Shown: positions 1-7,007 of the stretch, piece after piece
Layout: each line of letters begins with the position of its first letter
Numbering within the stretch: position 1 is the first letter of the stretch
From: DATARN01 sp036264135
Lineage (GTDB): Bacteria > Actinomycetota > Acidimicrobiia > Acidimicrobiales > Palsa-688
Assembly: GCA_036264135.1 (NCBI GenBank)
Contig: DATARN010000110.1
Coordinates: forward strand, 1 to 24,930
Direction: 5' to 3'
DNA length: 24,930 nt
Position numbers and translations under genes: made by a program
Notes under the pieces: model-generated
The model's database searches: none
Seen by the model: only the letters and a program-made list of their open reading frames with translations
Told to the model about the DNA's origin: nothing

Positions 1-1
1 C

Positions 2-106
2 GATCCCGACGGCAACGAGATCGAGTTGTACGTCGACGTTCCCGGCGTCGACTGGGCCGGTCACCCCGAGCTGGTGTTCGCCCCGATCCGGCCGCTGGCG
101 CTGTAG
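2..106 (+). CDS. VOC/glyoxalase-like protein, C-terminal fragment (5' end outside window)
   Basis: Only the last 34 codons are present, open to the left edge and ending at TAG 104-106. The fragment begins DPDGNEIELYVD, the signature of the last beta strand of vicinal-oxygen-chelate (glyoxalase/bleomycin-resistance/dioxygenase) proteins, where the Glu in the NEIEL context is usually a metal ligand. The substrate cannot be told from this piece. The final codons and the stop lie inside a 58-bp tandem duplication. Confidence 0.7.
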   Translation, partial: DPDGNEIELYVDVPGVDWAGHPELVFAPIRPLAL

Positions 107-196
107 CCGCGGCGCCATAGCAAGCTAACCGTCAGCCGCCCCGATCCGGCCGCTGGCGCTGTAGCCGCAGCGCCATAGCAAGCTAACCGTCAGCCG
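79..196. repeat. 58-bp tandem duplication spanning the stop codon of the VOC gene
   Basis: A unit beginning cgccccgatccggccgctgg is repeated directly at a period of 58 bp (79-138 and 137-196). The only internal difference is G111 versus A169. Copy 1 carries the last coding codons and the stop; copy 2 is non-coding. Each unit contains one hairpin, listed separately. Confidence 0.9.
96..175 (+). terminator. duplicated candidate hairpin terminators after the VOC gene
   Basis: Hairpin 1 pairs 96-102 (tggcgct) with 111-117 (ggcgcca) over an 8-nt loop that contains the stop codon. Hairpin 2 pairs 154-160 with 169-175 (agcgcca). The only difference between copies changes a G-U pair to an A-U pair, so the fold is kept. 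There is no T-tract, so terminator function is inferred from position between convergent genes. Confidence 0.4.
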
Positions 197-236
197 TCCC
201 CGCCTCGGTCAGCCCTCGCCCGGCGACGGTCGCGGG

Positions 237-593
237 TTACTCCGGGATCACGTGGATGGCGGATTCCTCGGCGGACAGGCCGAGCGTGTCGTCCGTGCCC
301 TCGGCGTCGAGCCGGCCGTCCTGTTCGTCGTCGGCGATGAGGCGGCCGACCTCCGGCTCGTCGGAGTACCGCGGGATCCGATCGGGCAACTCCCGACGCC
401 GGCGGACCTCAAGGGGTTCCTCGATGCGTTGCTCACGGGCCGTCGTCCCATACTCGTCGGCCGCCAGCGGGTAGTCACGCGGCGGTGTCAAGGCCTCGTA
501 GTCCCCTCCGGTGTCCTGCAGACCCGGCGGCGGGTCCTCAAGTTCCGGGATGCCTTCGGCGTCGAGGTCGCCGCTCGGATCAGGACGTTCCAT
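237..593 (-). CDS. DUF5709 family protein
   Basis: Small, acidic, soluble protein of 118 residues. It shows the pattern of the actinobacterial DUF5709 family: an EYGTTAREQ segment near residue 48, a basic LEVRRRRELPD segment (61-71), an EVGRLIADD stretch (81-89) and a C-terminal LSAEESAIHVI (106-116). No function is established for the family. There is no signal peptide or membrane segment. The start is uncertain. The ATG at 593 gives the normal compact family length and leaves 85 bp to the divergent dksA-like gene. In-frame alternatives are ATG 635, ATG 680 and TTG 689, and none has a clear Shine-Dalgarno. The two outermost would overlap the divergent gene's start. Confidence 0.75.
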   Translation of the reverse strand: MERPDPSGDLDAEGIPELEDPPPGLQDTGGDYEALTPPRDYPLAADEYGTTAREQRIEEPLEVRRRRELPDRIPRYSDEPEVGRLIADDEQDGRLDAEGTDDTLGLSAEESAIHVIPE

Positions 594-678
594 GAGCTGA
601 CCGTACCCGTCTCGACCGTCAGGCACGCCACGCATCCGCGGAGGCGTACCCGCGCCACGCGCCGGGTAGAGGTGGGAC

Positions 679-1086
679 ATGGACGTCAAGGAGCGACTGG
701 CCGCCGAGCGGCAGCGCCTGCTCGGAGTCCTCGACGGCCTGACCGTCTCCGGGGTCCCCGAGGGCGGGGAAGGGTCCGAGCGCGATCAGTACGACGAGTT
801 GTCCACCGTCGACCAGCATCCCGCCGACGCCGGCACCGAAGTGTTCGACCGCGAGGAGGTCCTCTCGGTACGTCAGTCGGTAGAGGCGGAGCTCGACGAC
901 ATCGATCGGGCGCTGGCCAAAGTGGACGACGGCACCTACGGGAAGTGTGAAATCTGCGGGAAGGACATCGGTGCCGAGCGGCTGGAGGCCTTTCCGGCGG
1001 CTCGGCTGTGCGTGGAGGATCAGGCCCGGGTCGAGGCTGAGGGCGCGTCGCCCCGGCTAAGCGCCGGCGACGTCCCCCTCGGCTAG
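679..1086 (+). CDS. DksA/TraR-type zinc-finger protein
   Basis: A 135-residue protein with an N-terminal coiled-coil-like helical region (1-85) and a C-terminal DksA/TraR-type zinc finger. The finger has C90 and C93 (KCEICGKDIGAERL) and C111 (RLCVEDQ). DksA-family proteins bind the RNA polymerase secondary channel and modulate transcription; the short actinobacterial members are mostly uncharacterised. The fourth zinc ligand of the classical C4 finger is replaced by Asp114, so the site is C3 or uses Asp. The acidic D-x-x-D tip motif of true DksA is not clearly present. The start ATG 679 is supported by gaggtgg a few bases upstream. It is divergent from the DUF5709 gene. Confidence 0.85.
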   Translation: MDVKERLAAERQRLLGVLDGLTVSGVPEGGEGSERDQYDELSTVDQHPADAGTEVFDREEVLSVRQSVEAELDDIDRALAKVDDGTYGKCEICGKDIGAERLEAFPAARLCVEDQARVEAEGASPRLSAGDVPLG

Positions 1087-1256
1087 CCAAAACTCGGCCC
1101 GCCCCAGCCGGGCAAAGGTCCCCGCCCAACGCAGATCTCCCGCCCCTCGCGGACACGCCCACCGTGCACACACGCCCCGCCGGGCACGCCGGCGCCCGGC
1201 GCCCCGCGGAGACGGCGCGTCATCCAGGAGACCATTCAGCCCCGAAACAAACCTCG

Positions 1257-1352
1257 AAGGGAAACAAAAACCCCTTACTGCGACGGAATCGGTTCATTCC
1301 AATCTATTTGGAGGGCCGCCGTTCAGGTCGTTTCGGAAAAGAGAGGAACCCT
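1257..1352 (+). promoter_or_regulatory. AT-richer leader with small dyads upstream of the ferritin-like operon
   Basis: The 266 bp between the dksA-like gene and the ferritin-like gene have no gene. The last ~100 bp are clearly AT-richer than the surroundings. They contain a GGAAT-N6-ATTCC dyad (1285-1300) and an aaggg...cccctt pairing (from 1257). A gagagg Shine-Dalgarno at 1341-1346 precedes GTG 1353. The promoter is presumably here, but I cannot assign -35/-10 boxes with confidence. Confidence 0.3.
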
Positions 1353-2213
1353 GTGTCAATAGATCAAGGGGCTCTCCGATCATTGATCGAAGAGTCCGCA
1401 GACCTCCAGTCCGACGCGCTGCGAACCACAACGCGTGGCTTGGCCGACGTCGTCGAACAAGGGCAAGAACGCCGGGCGGCCGGCGGGGTCGACCCCGATG
1501 AGACGCGGGCGTACCACATGGAACGTCGCCACCTCCTGGCCACCGGCCTGAAGGGCATGGGGGCGCTGGCGGGGACGGCGGTTGGAGTCGGGCTCTATCA
1601 AATGTTCACGCAGCCGGCATTTGCCGATTCTGCCATGGACGTTCAAGCGGGCCAGACAGCCGCATCCATCGAAAACCTTGCGATCGCGGTGTATACGAAA
1701 GCCGCCGGCCTGCCATTCATGAAAAACATCCCCGCCCCGGCAGGGCCGACCGTCGTCGCATTTGTGACCCAAACGATTCAGCAGCACACCGACCACGCCA
1801 AGGCATTCAACTCAGCGGTAACCGCACTCGGCGGAAAGGCGCAGACCGGGTTGGACATGACGGTCTACAACGGCGTCGTCGTCCCCGCACTGCCCACCCT
1901 GAAGACGCCGCTCGACGTGGTCAAGTTCGCCGCCACCCTCGAGAATGTGGCGGCCGAGACCTACGCCGCCGAAACGGCTGCGGTCAGCGACAAGATGCTG
2001 CGCAGCACCTTCTCCAGCATCATGGGCGTCGAGGCGCAGCACGTCGCCGTCCTCAACGCCGTTGCCGCGTTGCTGGCCGGCGGGGCGCCCCAGCTGATCA
2101 CGATCCCGCCGCCGGGGGACAAGCTTCCCGCCGCCGCCGGTTCGGTCGGCTTCCCCAACTCGTTCTACGGCCTTGACATGGCACGGCCCGCAGCGGAAGG
2201 AGCGGTTCAATGA
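1353..2213 (+). CDS. Tat-type exported ferritin-like domain protein
   Basis: A 286-residue protein with a ferritin-like four-helix domain (Ferritin_2 type) and putative metal ligands on the expected helices: E107 (SIENLA), H145/H148 (QQHTDH), E197 and E202 (TLENVAAETY), E227/H230 (VEAQH). Around residue 58 is RRHLLATGLKG, a twin-arginine-like motif, followed by a hydrophobic stretch and an AFA cleavage site near 91, so export of a folded protein is likely. About 57 residues precede the twin arginine, unusually long for a signal peptide. GTG 1353 was chosen because gagagg lies 7 bp upstream; an open frame extends further up but has no ribosome site. The stop overlaps the next start (ATGA). Iron or redox function is inferred from the fold only. 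Confidence 0.85.
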   Translation: MSIDQGALRSLIEESADLQSDALRTTTRGLADVVEQGQERRAAGGVDPDETRAYHMERRHLLATGLKGMGALAGTAVGVGLYQMFTQPAFADSAMDVQAGQTAASIENLAIAVYTKAAGLPFMKNIPAPAGPTVVAFVTQTIQQHTDHAKAFNSAVTALGGKAQTGLDMTVYNGVVVPALPTLKTPLDVVKFAATLENVAAETYAAETAAVSDKMLRSTFSSIMGVEAQHVAVLNAVAALLAGGAPQLITIPPPGDKLPAAAGSVGFPNSFYGLDMARPAAEGAVQ

Positions 2214-3034
2214 GCAAGCGTCGAAGCGGAGAAATGCAGATCAGCGAGCGCGAGCTCGTGTCCATGACCGGTGATCTCGACGAGATACACCGCGCCACCA
2301 TGCCGGCCCTGCACGACGCCGCGGCCGAGTGGTCGGAGCAGCTTCACGATCAGGGCGTCGCCACGGTAAAGGCGGTCGCTCGGACCACCAGCCGCCGGGG
2401 CTTCTTGCTCAGCGCCGGCGCCGTGTCTCTCGGCGGCCTCGTGCTCGCCGCCTGCGGAAAGAGCAGCGCGACCACCGCCACCACGACCGGCGGCGCCGGC
2501 ACCACGACCGGCAATGGCAACCCTTTCACCGGCGACCTGGCGGTGGCCGCCTTGGCCGCCAGCCTCGAGAACCTGGCGGTGGCCACGTACCAGGCGGGAC
2601 TGGATGCCGCCACGGCCGGCAAGCTGGGGGCGGTTCCCCCCGCCATCGCCACCTTCGCCACCACGGCCCAAAAGCAGCACAAGGACCATGCCGCGGCGTG
2701 GAACTCCATCATTACCAACGCCGGCAAATCCGCCGTTTCCGGAGTCGACCTCACGGTGAAGAATGCCGTCGTCACGCCCGGTTTCGCCGCCGTCAAAGAC
2801 GCCGCAGGTCTGGCCAAGTTCGCCCTCGGTCTCGAGGACGCCGCCGCCGCCACGTACCTGAATGCGATCCAGAACGCCCTTACCAGCGCCGGCGCCATCA
2901 AGATCGCGGCGACCATCCAGCCGGTGGAGATGCAGCACGCCGCCATCTTGCATTTTGTCCTCGGCGACTACCCGGTGCCCGACTCCTTCGCCAAGACCGA
3001 CGGCGCCCGGCCGCTGAGCGACATGATCGGCTAG
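2210..3034 (+). CDS. Tat-lipoprotein with ferritin-like domain
   Basis: A 274-residue paralogue of the upstream gene, translationally coupled to it by an ATGA overlap. After a ~60-residue N-terminal segment comes SRRGFLLSAG (61-70), a good twin-arginine motif, then a hydrophobic core and lipobox LAAC with Cys82. A Thr/Gly-rich tether follows (85-105), so the mature protein should be a membrane-anchored lipoprotein. The ferritin-like domain has E120 (SLENLA), H157/H160 (KQHKDH), E209 (LEDAAAATY) and E240/H243 (EMQH). The position matching the neighbour's E202 is Ala214, so one carboxylate ligand is missing. The two proteins probably act together at the cell surface; the substrate is unknown. 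A 13-bp-stem hairpin follows the stop. Confidence 0.85.
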   Translation: MSKRRSGEMQISERELVSMTGDLDEIHRATMPALHDAAAEWSEQLHDQGVATVKAVARTTSRRGFLLSAGAVSLGGLVLAACGKSSATTATTTGGAGTTTGNGNPFTGDLAVAALAASLENLAVATYQAGLDAATAGKLGAVPPAIATFATTAQKQHKDHAAAWNSIITNAGKSAVSGVDLTVKNAVVTPGFAAVKDAAGLAKFALGLEDAAAATYLNAIQNALTSAGAIKIAATIQPVEMQHAAILHFVLGDYPVPDSFAKTDGARPLSDMIG

Positions 3035-3042
3035 CGGCGCCT

Positions 3043-3075
3043 CCCGGAATCCCGCTCCGCCGGCGGGATTCCGGG
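3043..3075 (+). terminator. strong hairpin terminator after the ferritin-like pair
   Basis: Perfect 13-bp stem (cccggaatcccgc at 3043-3055 with its complement at 3063-3075) and a 7-nt loop, starting 9 bp after the stop codon. There is no T-run, as is common in high-GC actinobacteria. Confidence 0.75.
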
Positions 3076-3150
3076 CGCCCGCCGGCGCTCGACGATGAGT
3101 CCGGTGGGCAGCACCTGGTGATCGCCGCCCTCGGCGTTGCCGATTGCCGC

Positions 3151-3194
3151 CACCTCAACTTCCGAACTGGGCCACCTCAACTCTCGAACTGGGC
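3151..3194. repeat. 22-bp tandem duplication spanning the lipoprotein stop codon
   Basis: Two adjacent 22-bp units (3151-3172 and 3173-3194; cacctcaact then tc/ct then cgaactgggc) differ at two bases. The right-hand unit contains the last codons (AQFES) and the stop of the minus-strand lipoprotein gene. The left-hand unit is the downstream copy. Confidence 0.85.
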
Positions 3195-3746
3195 GTCGGA
3201 AATAATCCAGCCTCCCGAGACCGGCAGCGCCGAGAGCGACAGGAGGTTTCCGTTCGCCAGGACACGGTAGATGCACGACGAGGGCCCGGCGACGGCACTG
3301 GAGCAGCCTCGTGCCTGTACCCCACCGGCGGGGAAGGGCTGGGCGAACACGGCGGCCACCGCCGCCGGCGTGGCGTCGGCCGCCGCGGCCGCGCGGTCCC
3401 CGGCCTTCCACGCCGCCACGATGTGGGCGGCGGCCAGATCCTGGGACGCCTGAGGGGCGGTCGGCTGGAACACCGTGGTGGGCGGGACCGTCGAGGTCGT
3501 CGTCGTGGTCGTGACGACCACCGTCGTGGTCGTTGTCGCCACTGCGCCCGAACTGCCGTTGCACCCGCCGATCACCAGGCCGAAAAGGATCAAGGCGGCG
3601 CCGGCGCCGGCGGGGCGGACAATTAGCAATGGGCGGACAAGGCGCAAGGGGCGGACAAGGCCCAAGGGGCGGACAAGGCGCAAGGGGCGGACAAGGCGCA
3701 AGGGGCGGACGAGGCGATTACGGAGCAAGGGGCGGGGCCGCTTCAT
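3177..3746 (-). CDS. putative lipoprotein with Thr-rich tether and repetitive basic N-region
   Basis: I do not recognise the family. From ATG 3746 the protein is 189 residues: a basic N-region made of repeated RLVRPL hexapeptides, a hydrophobic stretch (AGAGAALILFGLVIGGC), lipobox Cys62, a Val/Thr-rich tether, and a ~110-residue domain. That domain has two cysteines that could pair (RGCSS and SSCIY) and ends in GGWIISDAQFES. A ~45-residue n-region is abnormal for a signal peptide, so TTG 3629 (150 residues, Cys23) is a real alternative that puts the 18-bp repeats in the 5' leader; neither start has a Shine-Dalgarno. With ATG 3746 the gene overlaps the end of ligB by 29 bp, suggesting co-transcription. 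Function unknown; surface-exposed by inference. Confidence 0.6.
   Translation of the reverse strand: MKRPRPLLRNRLVRPLRLVRPLRLVRPLGLVRPLRLVRPLLIVRPAGAGAALILFGLVIGGCNGSSGAVATTTTTVVVTTTTTTSTVPPTTVFQPTAPQASQDLAAAHIVAAWKAGDRAAAAADATPAAVAAVFAQPFPAGGVQARGCSSAVAGPSSCIYRVLANGNLLSLSALPVSGGWIISDAQFES
3613..3720. repeat. 18-bp tandem repeat array (six units)
   Basis: Units of gggcggacaaggcgcaag run at exact 18-bp spacing. Four near-identical units occupy 3631-3702; one diverged unit flanks each side (3613-3630 and 3703-3720). Read on the minus strand in the lipoprotein frame each unit encodes RLVRPL. The array begins exactly where ligB ends (stop at 3718-3720). Confidence 0.9.
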
Positions 3747-5247
3747 GGTGCGGCAGCATCGCACGCAGATCGGTGATCACGTCGGCTTCGTCGGCATTTT
3801 TGTCCGTCCGGTAGCGGCGGATCCGGGCGAAGCGCAGCGCCACCCCGCCCGGATAACGCGGCGACACCTGCACCCCGTCGACCACCACCTCGACGACCAA
3901 TTCTGGCCGCACGTGCACCACGATCCCGTCCCGCCCGGTTTCCAGCGCCAGCAGGCGGTCAGTCTGCCAGCGCAGCAGGTCGTCGGTCATGCCCTTGAAC
4001 GTCTTGCCCACCATGACGGCGCCCCCATCGGGGGAACGGGCCCCGAGGTGGAGGTTCGACAGCCAGCCTCTCCGGCGGCCGTGACCCCACTCGGCGGCCA
4101 GGACGATCAGGTCGAAGGTGCGGACCGGTTTCACCTTCTTCCAGGCCTGACCCCGCCGGCCCGCTTCATAGGTGGAATCGACCGCCTTCACCACGACACC
4201 CTCCTGGCCCGCGGCCACAGCCGCGTCGAGAAAGGCCTGCCCGACCTGGGCTTCATCGGTCACGACCATCGGGACGCTGCGGTCCTCGGCCAGGCGTTCC
4301 AGCGCGTGGCGCCGCTCGGTCCATGGCCGGTCCAGAAGGTCGATCCCGTCGAGGTGCAGGCAGTCGAACCACCACACCGCCAGGTCGGGGCCGCCGGCGC
4401 TGAAGCGGCTCATGGTGTCCTGGAACATCTCCGGGCGCTCGCCCTGCCCGGTGCCGACGACTTCGCCGTCCAGCACGAAGCGGGTGCCGGGCATGGCGCC
4501 GACCATGGCCGCCACCGCCGGCAACCGGGTGGTGACGTCGTTGAGACTACGGGTGAACAACCGAATGGCCTCGCCGCTTCGGTGCGCCTGGATGCGAGCG
4601 CCGTCGAGCTTCCACTCGACCGAGAACCCGCCGCCGCCGGCAAAGGCCTCTTCGACGCTCGAGGCGGTGGCGGCCAGCATCGGCTGTACGGGGCGGAGCA
4701 GCTCCAGACCGACCGCAGCCAGGCCGTCGGCGCCGTCGTGCAGCGCAAGGGCCGCGACCCGAGCCAGATTGCCGCCCAGCATCACGGCCCGCCGCAAGCG
4801 ATCTGGTGGCACCGCGGCCGCCCGGGCCACGGCGTCGGCCACGACGCCTTCCAGGGCACCGTGGCGGAGTTCGCCGGTCAATAGGCGGCGGAGGAACGAG
4901 GCCTCCTCGCCCGTCGCCCGAGCGAACAGGTCGGTGAGGATGGCGGCGCGCGCCGCTCCCGACCCCGCCCCGCTGACGGCCTGCAGTTCGGTGAACGTGC
5001 GGTCGACGTCGCCGACACGAAGCGTGGGCCCGGCGGCGGGGGCCACGGTGTCCGCGGTGGCGGCGACCGTCGCCCACCCGACGCCGACCTTGCCCTGGCG
5101 CGGTTCCCCCGCCAACGCCGCCACGACGATCTCGACCTCGTCGGCGTCAAGCCGGGAGAACAGCGCCGCCAGCGCGGCGATCTTGGCGCCCCGGGCCGGT
5201 GTGCCGGCGACCAGTTGGGATGTCGCCACCACCTCCGCCAGCAGCAT
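3718..5247 (-). CDS. ligB: ATP-dependent DNA ligase, LigB type
   Basis: A 509-residue ATP-dependent ligase, closely patterned on mycobacterial LigB. The order is an N-terminal DNA-binding helical domain (1-~190), an adenylation domain with nucleophile Lys213 in EWKLDGARIQ, motif IV EGVVVKA (349-355), motif V WKKVK (369-373), and an OB-fold domain ending in RYPGGVALRFARIRRYR. It seals nicks by lysine-AMP transfer and in actinobacteria acts as an accessory repair ligase beside NAD-dependent LigA. ATG 5247 (MLLAEVVATSQLVAG) matches where LigB proteins begin. The open frame runs a further 120 codons upstream, but that part is antisense to the divergent gene and was rejected. All catalytic motifs seen are intact. 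Confidence 0.93.
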   Translation of the reverse strand: MLLAEVVATSQLVAGTPARGAKIAALAALFSRLDADEVEIVVAALAGEPRQGKVGVGWATVAATADTVAPAAGPTLRVGDVDRTFTELQAVSGAGSGAARAAILTDLFARATGEEASFLRRLLTGELRHGALEGVVADAVARAAAVPPDRLRRAVMLGGNLARVAALALHDGADGLAAVGLELLRPVQPMLAATASSVEEAFAGGGGFSVEWKLDGARIQAHRSGEAIRLFTRSLNDVTTRLPAVAAMVGAMPGTRFVLDGEVVGTGQGERPEMFQDTMSRFSAGGPDLAVWWFDCLHLDGIDLLDRPWTERRHALERLAEDRSVPMVVTDEAQVGQAFLDAAVAAGQEGVVVKAVDSTYEAGRRGQAWKKVKPVRTFDLIVLAAEWGHGRRRGWLSNLHLGARSPDGGAVMVGKTFKGMTDDLLRWQTDRLLALETGRDGIVVHVRPELVVEVVVDGVQVSPRYPGGVALRFARIRRYRTDKNADEADVITDLRAMLPHHEAAPPLAP

Positions 5248-5292
5248 GGCGCAATCCTGCCGCAGCCGGAGCAACGGTAGCTTTGTCGCCCA

Positions 5293-7002
5293 ATGCCCCT
5301 CGATCATGCCCCAGGCGGGCGACGGTCCGGCGACGACCGAGTCCGCGCCCTGGCCGACGACTATTGGGAGACCTTCCTTGAGGCCAACCCGATGACCGCC
5401 ACCTTCCTCGGCGACCACCGCTACGACGACCGCATCGAGGACCTGTCGGTGGCCGGAGAAGCGGCGTTGCGGCGGCGGTGGGCGGCGTTGATGGATCGCC
5501 TCCGCGCCATCGACCTCGCCGACCTCGACCGTGCCACGTGCACGCAGCTGGCGGTGGAGCTCGGCGACGCCATGGCGGCCATCGACGACCGGGTGGTGGA
5601 GCTCCAATCAGACCAGATGACGGGATTCCACGTCGGGCTGTTGATCCTGGCGTCCCTCGTGTCCGCGCCCGATGCCGAATCGGCGTGGAAGCAGGTCGAG
5701 CGGCTCCGGCAGGTGCCCGGCGCGTTCGCGCAGGCAGGGCAGCGGTTCGTAGAGGGCGCCGCCGCGGGACGCACCCCCGCCCGGGTGTGCGTGGAACGCT
5801 CGCTCAACATGATCACGGGCTACCTGGACTCCCCGCCCGATGCCGACGTGTTCGCCCGGATGGCGGGACCGGCCGACTGGGACGAGGAGCCGGCATGGCG
5901 GCAGGCGCTCGACGACGTTGTGCGCGACGCGGTGCGCCCCGCCTACCGCCGGCTGGCGGAGCTGCTCACCGAGCATCTGCTCCCGGTGGCACGCGATGAC
6001 GAACACGCCGGCCTCCGCTGGCTGCCCGATGGCGACCGGTTGTACGGCACCTTGATGCGCCACCACACCAGCCTCGACGTGAGCGCCGGTGATATCCACC
6101 AGTTCGGGCTGGACGAAGTCACCGGCAAGCTGCCCAAGGAGTATGCCGAGGTCGGCGGCCGGCTGTTCGGGTTGCGCCACCCCCACGAGGTGTTCGCCCG
6201 GCTGCGGGAAGACACCAGCCTGCGGTATGCCAGCGCCGAGGAGATGCTGGGCGCCGCCCGGGCCGTGCTCGAATCGGCGACCGCGGTCATGCCCCGGTGG
6301 TTCGGCCGGCTCCCCCGGACGCCGTGCACTATCTGCCCGGTTCCCGAATTCCTCGCCCCCGACTCGCCGTTCGCCTACTACGTCCCGCCGGCGCCCGACG
6401 GCTCCCGGGGGGGCACCTATTTCGTCAACACCGCCAACCCCGAAGACCACTCCCGTTTCGACGGCGCTGCGGTCGGCTTCCACGAGGCCATCCCGGGTCA
6501 TCACCTCCAGCTCACCATCGCCTCGGAGCTGACCGACCTCCCCAAGTTCCGGCGATTCTCGCAGTTCAACGCCGCCTACTGCGAGGGGTGGGGCCTGTAC
6601 TCCGAGCGGCTGGCCGACGAGATGGGGCTCTACCCCGGCGACCTCGACCGCATCGGCATGCTGTCCGCCGACTCGCTGCGATCATGCCGGCTGGTGGTCG
6701 ACACGGGCCTGCACGCCCTCGGCTGGTCCCGCCGCCAGGCCATCGAGTTCATGACGACCCACACCCCGATGTCACCGAGCGAAGTGGCCGTCGAAGTGGA
6801 CCGGTATATCGCCATGCCCGGCCAGGCCCTGGCGTACAAGGTTGGCCAGCGAGAAATTTTCCGGTTGCGAGCGGCCGCCGAGTCGGCGCTGGGCGGCGCC
6901 TTCGATATCAAGGATTTCCACGACGTCGTGCTGGGCTCGGGGTCGGTCGCCCTGCCCGTCCTGCGTCAGGAGGTTGAGGACTGGATGGCGGGGAAAAGGT
7001 AA
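5293..7002 (+). CDS. DUF885 family protein (putative metal-dependent peptidase)
   Basis: A 569-residue protein of the DUF885 family. The diagnostic motif is HEAIPGHH (397-404), a zinc-ligand arrangement of metallopeptidase character, followed by YCEGWGLYSERL (429-440), whose Glu is a plausible third ligand. The N-terminus has the family's FLEANPMTATFLGDHRYDD segment. There is no signal peptide, so it is probably cytoplasmic. Substrate unknown; peptidase activity is inferred from the motif. ATG 5293 is the only reasonable start; it is 45 bp from the divergent ligB start and has no evident Shine-Dalgarno. It runs almost directly into the next gene (5-bp gap). Confidence 0.88.
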   Translation: MPLDHAPGGRRSGDDRVRALADDYWETFLEANPMTATFLGDHRYDDRIEDLSVAGEAALRRRWAALMDRLRAIDLADLDRATCTQLAVELGDAMAAIDDRVVELQSDQMTGFHVGLLILASLVSAPDAESAWKQVERLRQVPGAFAQAGQRFVEGAAAGRTPARVCVERSLNMITGYLDSPPDADVFARMAGPADWDEEPAWRQALDDVVRDAVRPAYRRLAELLTEHLLPVARDDEHAGLRWLPDGDRLYGTLMRHHTSLDVSAGDIHQFGLDEVTGKLPKEYAEVGGRLFGLRHPHEVFARLREDTSLRYASAEEMLGAARAVLESATAVMPRWFGRLPRTPCTICPVPEFLAPDSPFAYYVPPAPDGSRGGTYFVNTANPEDHSRFDGAAVGFHEAIPGHHLQLTIASELTDLPKFRRFSQFNAAYCEGWGLYSERLADEMGLYPGDLDRIGMLSADSLRSCRLVVDTGLHALGWSRRQAIEFMTTHTPMSPSEVAVEVDRYIAMPGQALAYKVGQREIFRLRAAAESALGGAFDIKDFHDVVLGSGSVALPVLRQEVEDWMAGKR

Positions 7003-7007
7003 CCGCG

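Noticed and set aside
252..950. 232-residue plus-strand open frame
   Set aside because: Covers the minus-strand DUF5709 gene and the dksA-like gene in another frame; Arg-rich shadow composition.
3120..3195. Insertion sequence (IS21-like) end
   Set aside because: Only a 22-bp tandem repeat is visible, with no transposase; the sequence is explained as a duplication of the lipoprotein gene end.
3613..3720. CRISPR array
   Set aside because: The repeats are contiguous 18-mers with no spacers, and no cas genes are present.
3475..4884. 469-residue plus-strand open frame opposite ligB
   Set aside because: Antisense shadow of a well-recognised ligase; the translation is low complexity and matches no family.
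5248..5607. 120-codon N-terminal extension of the ligase frame
   Set aside because: Antisense to the divergent DUF885 gene, and LigB homologues begin at MLLAEV (5247).
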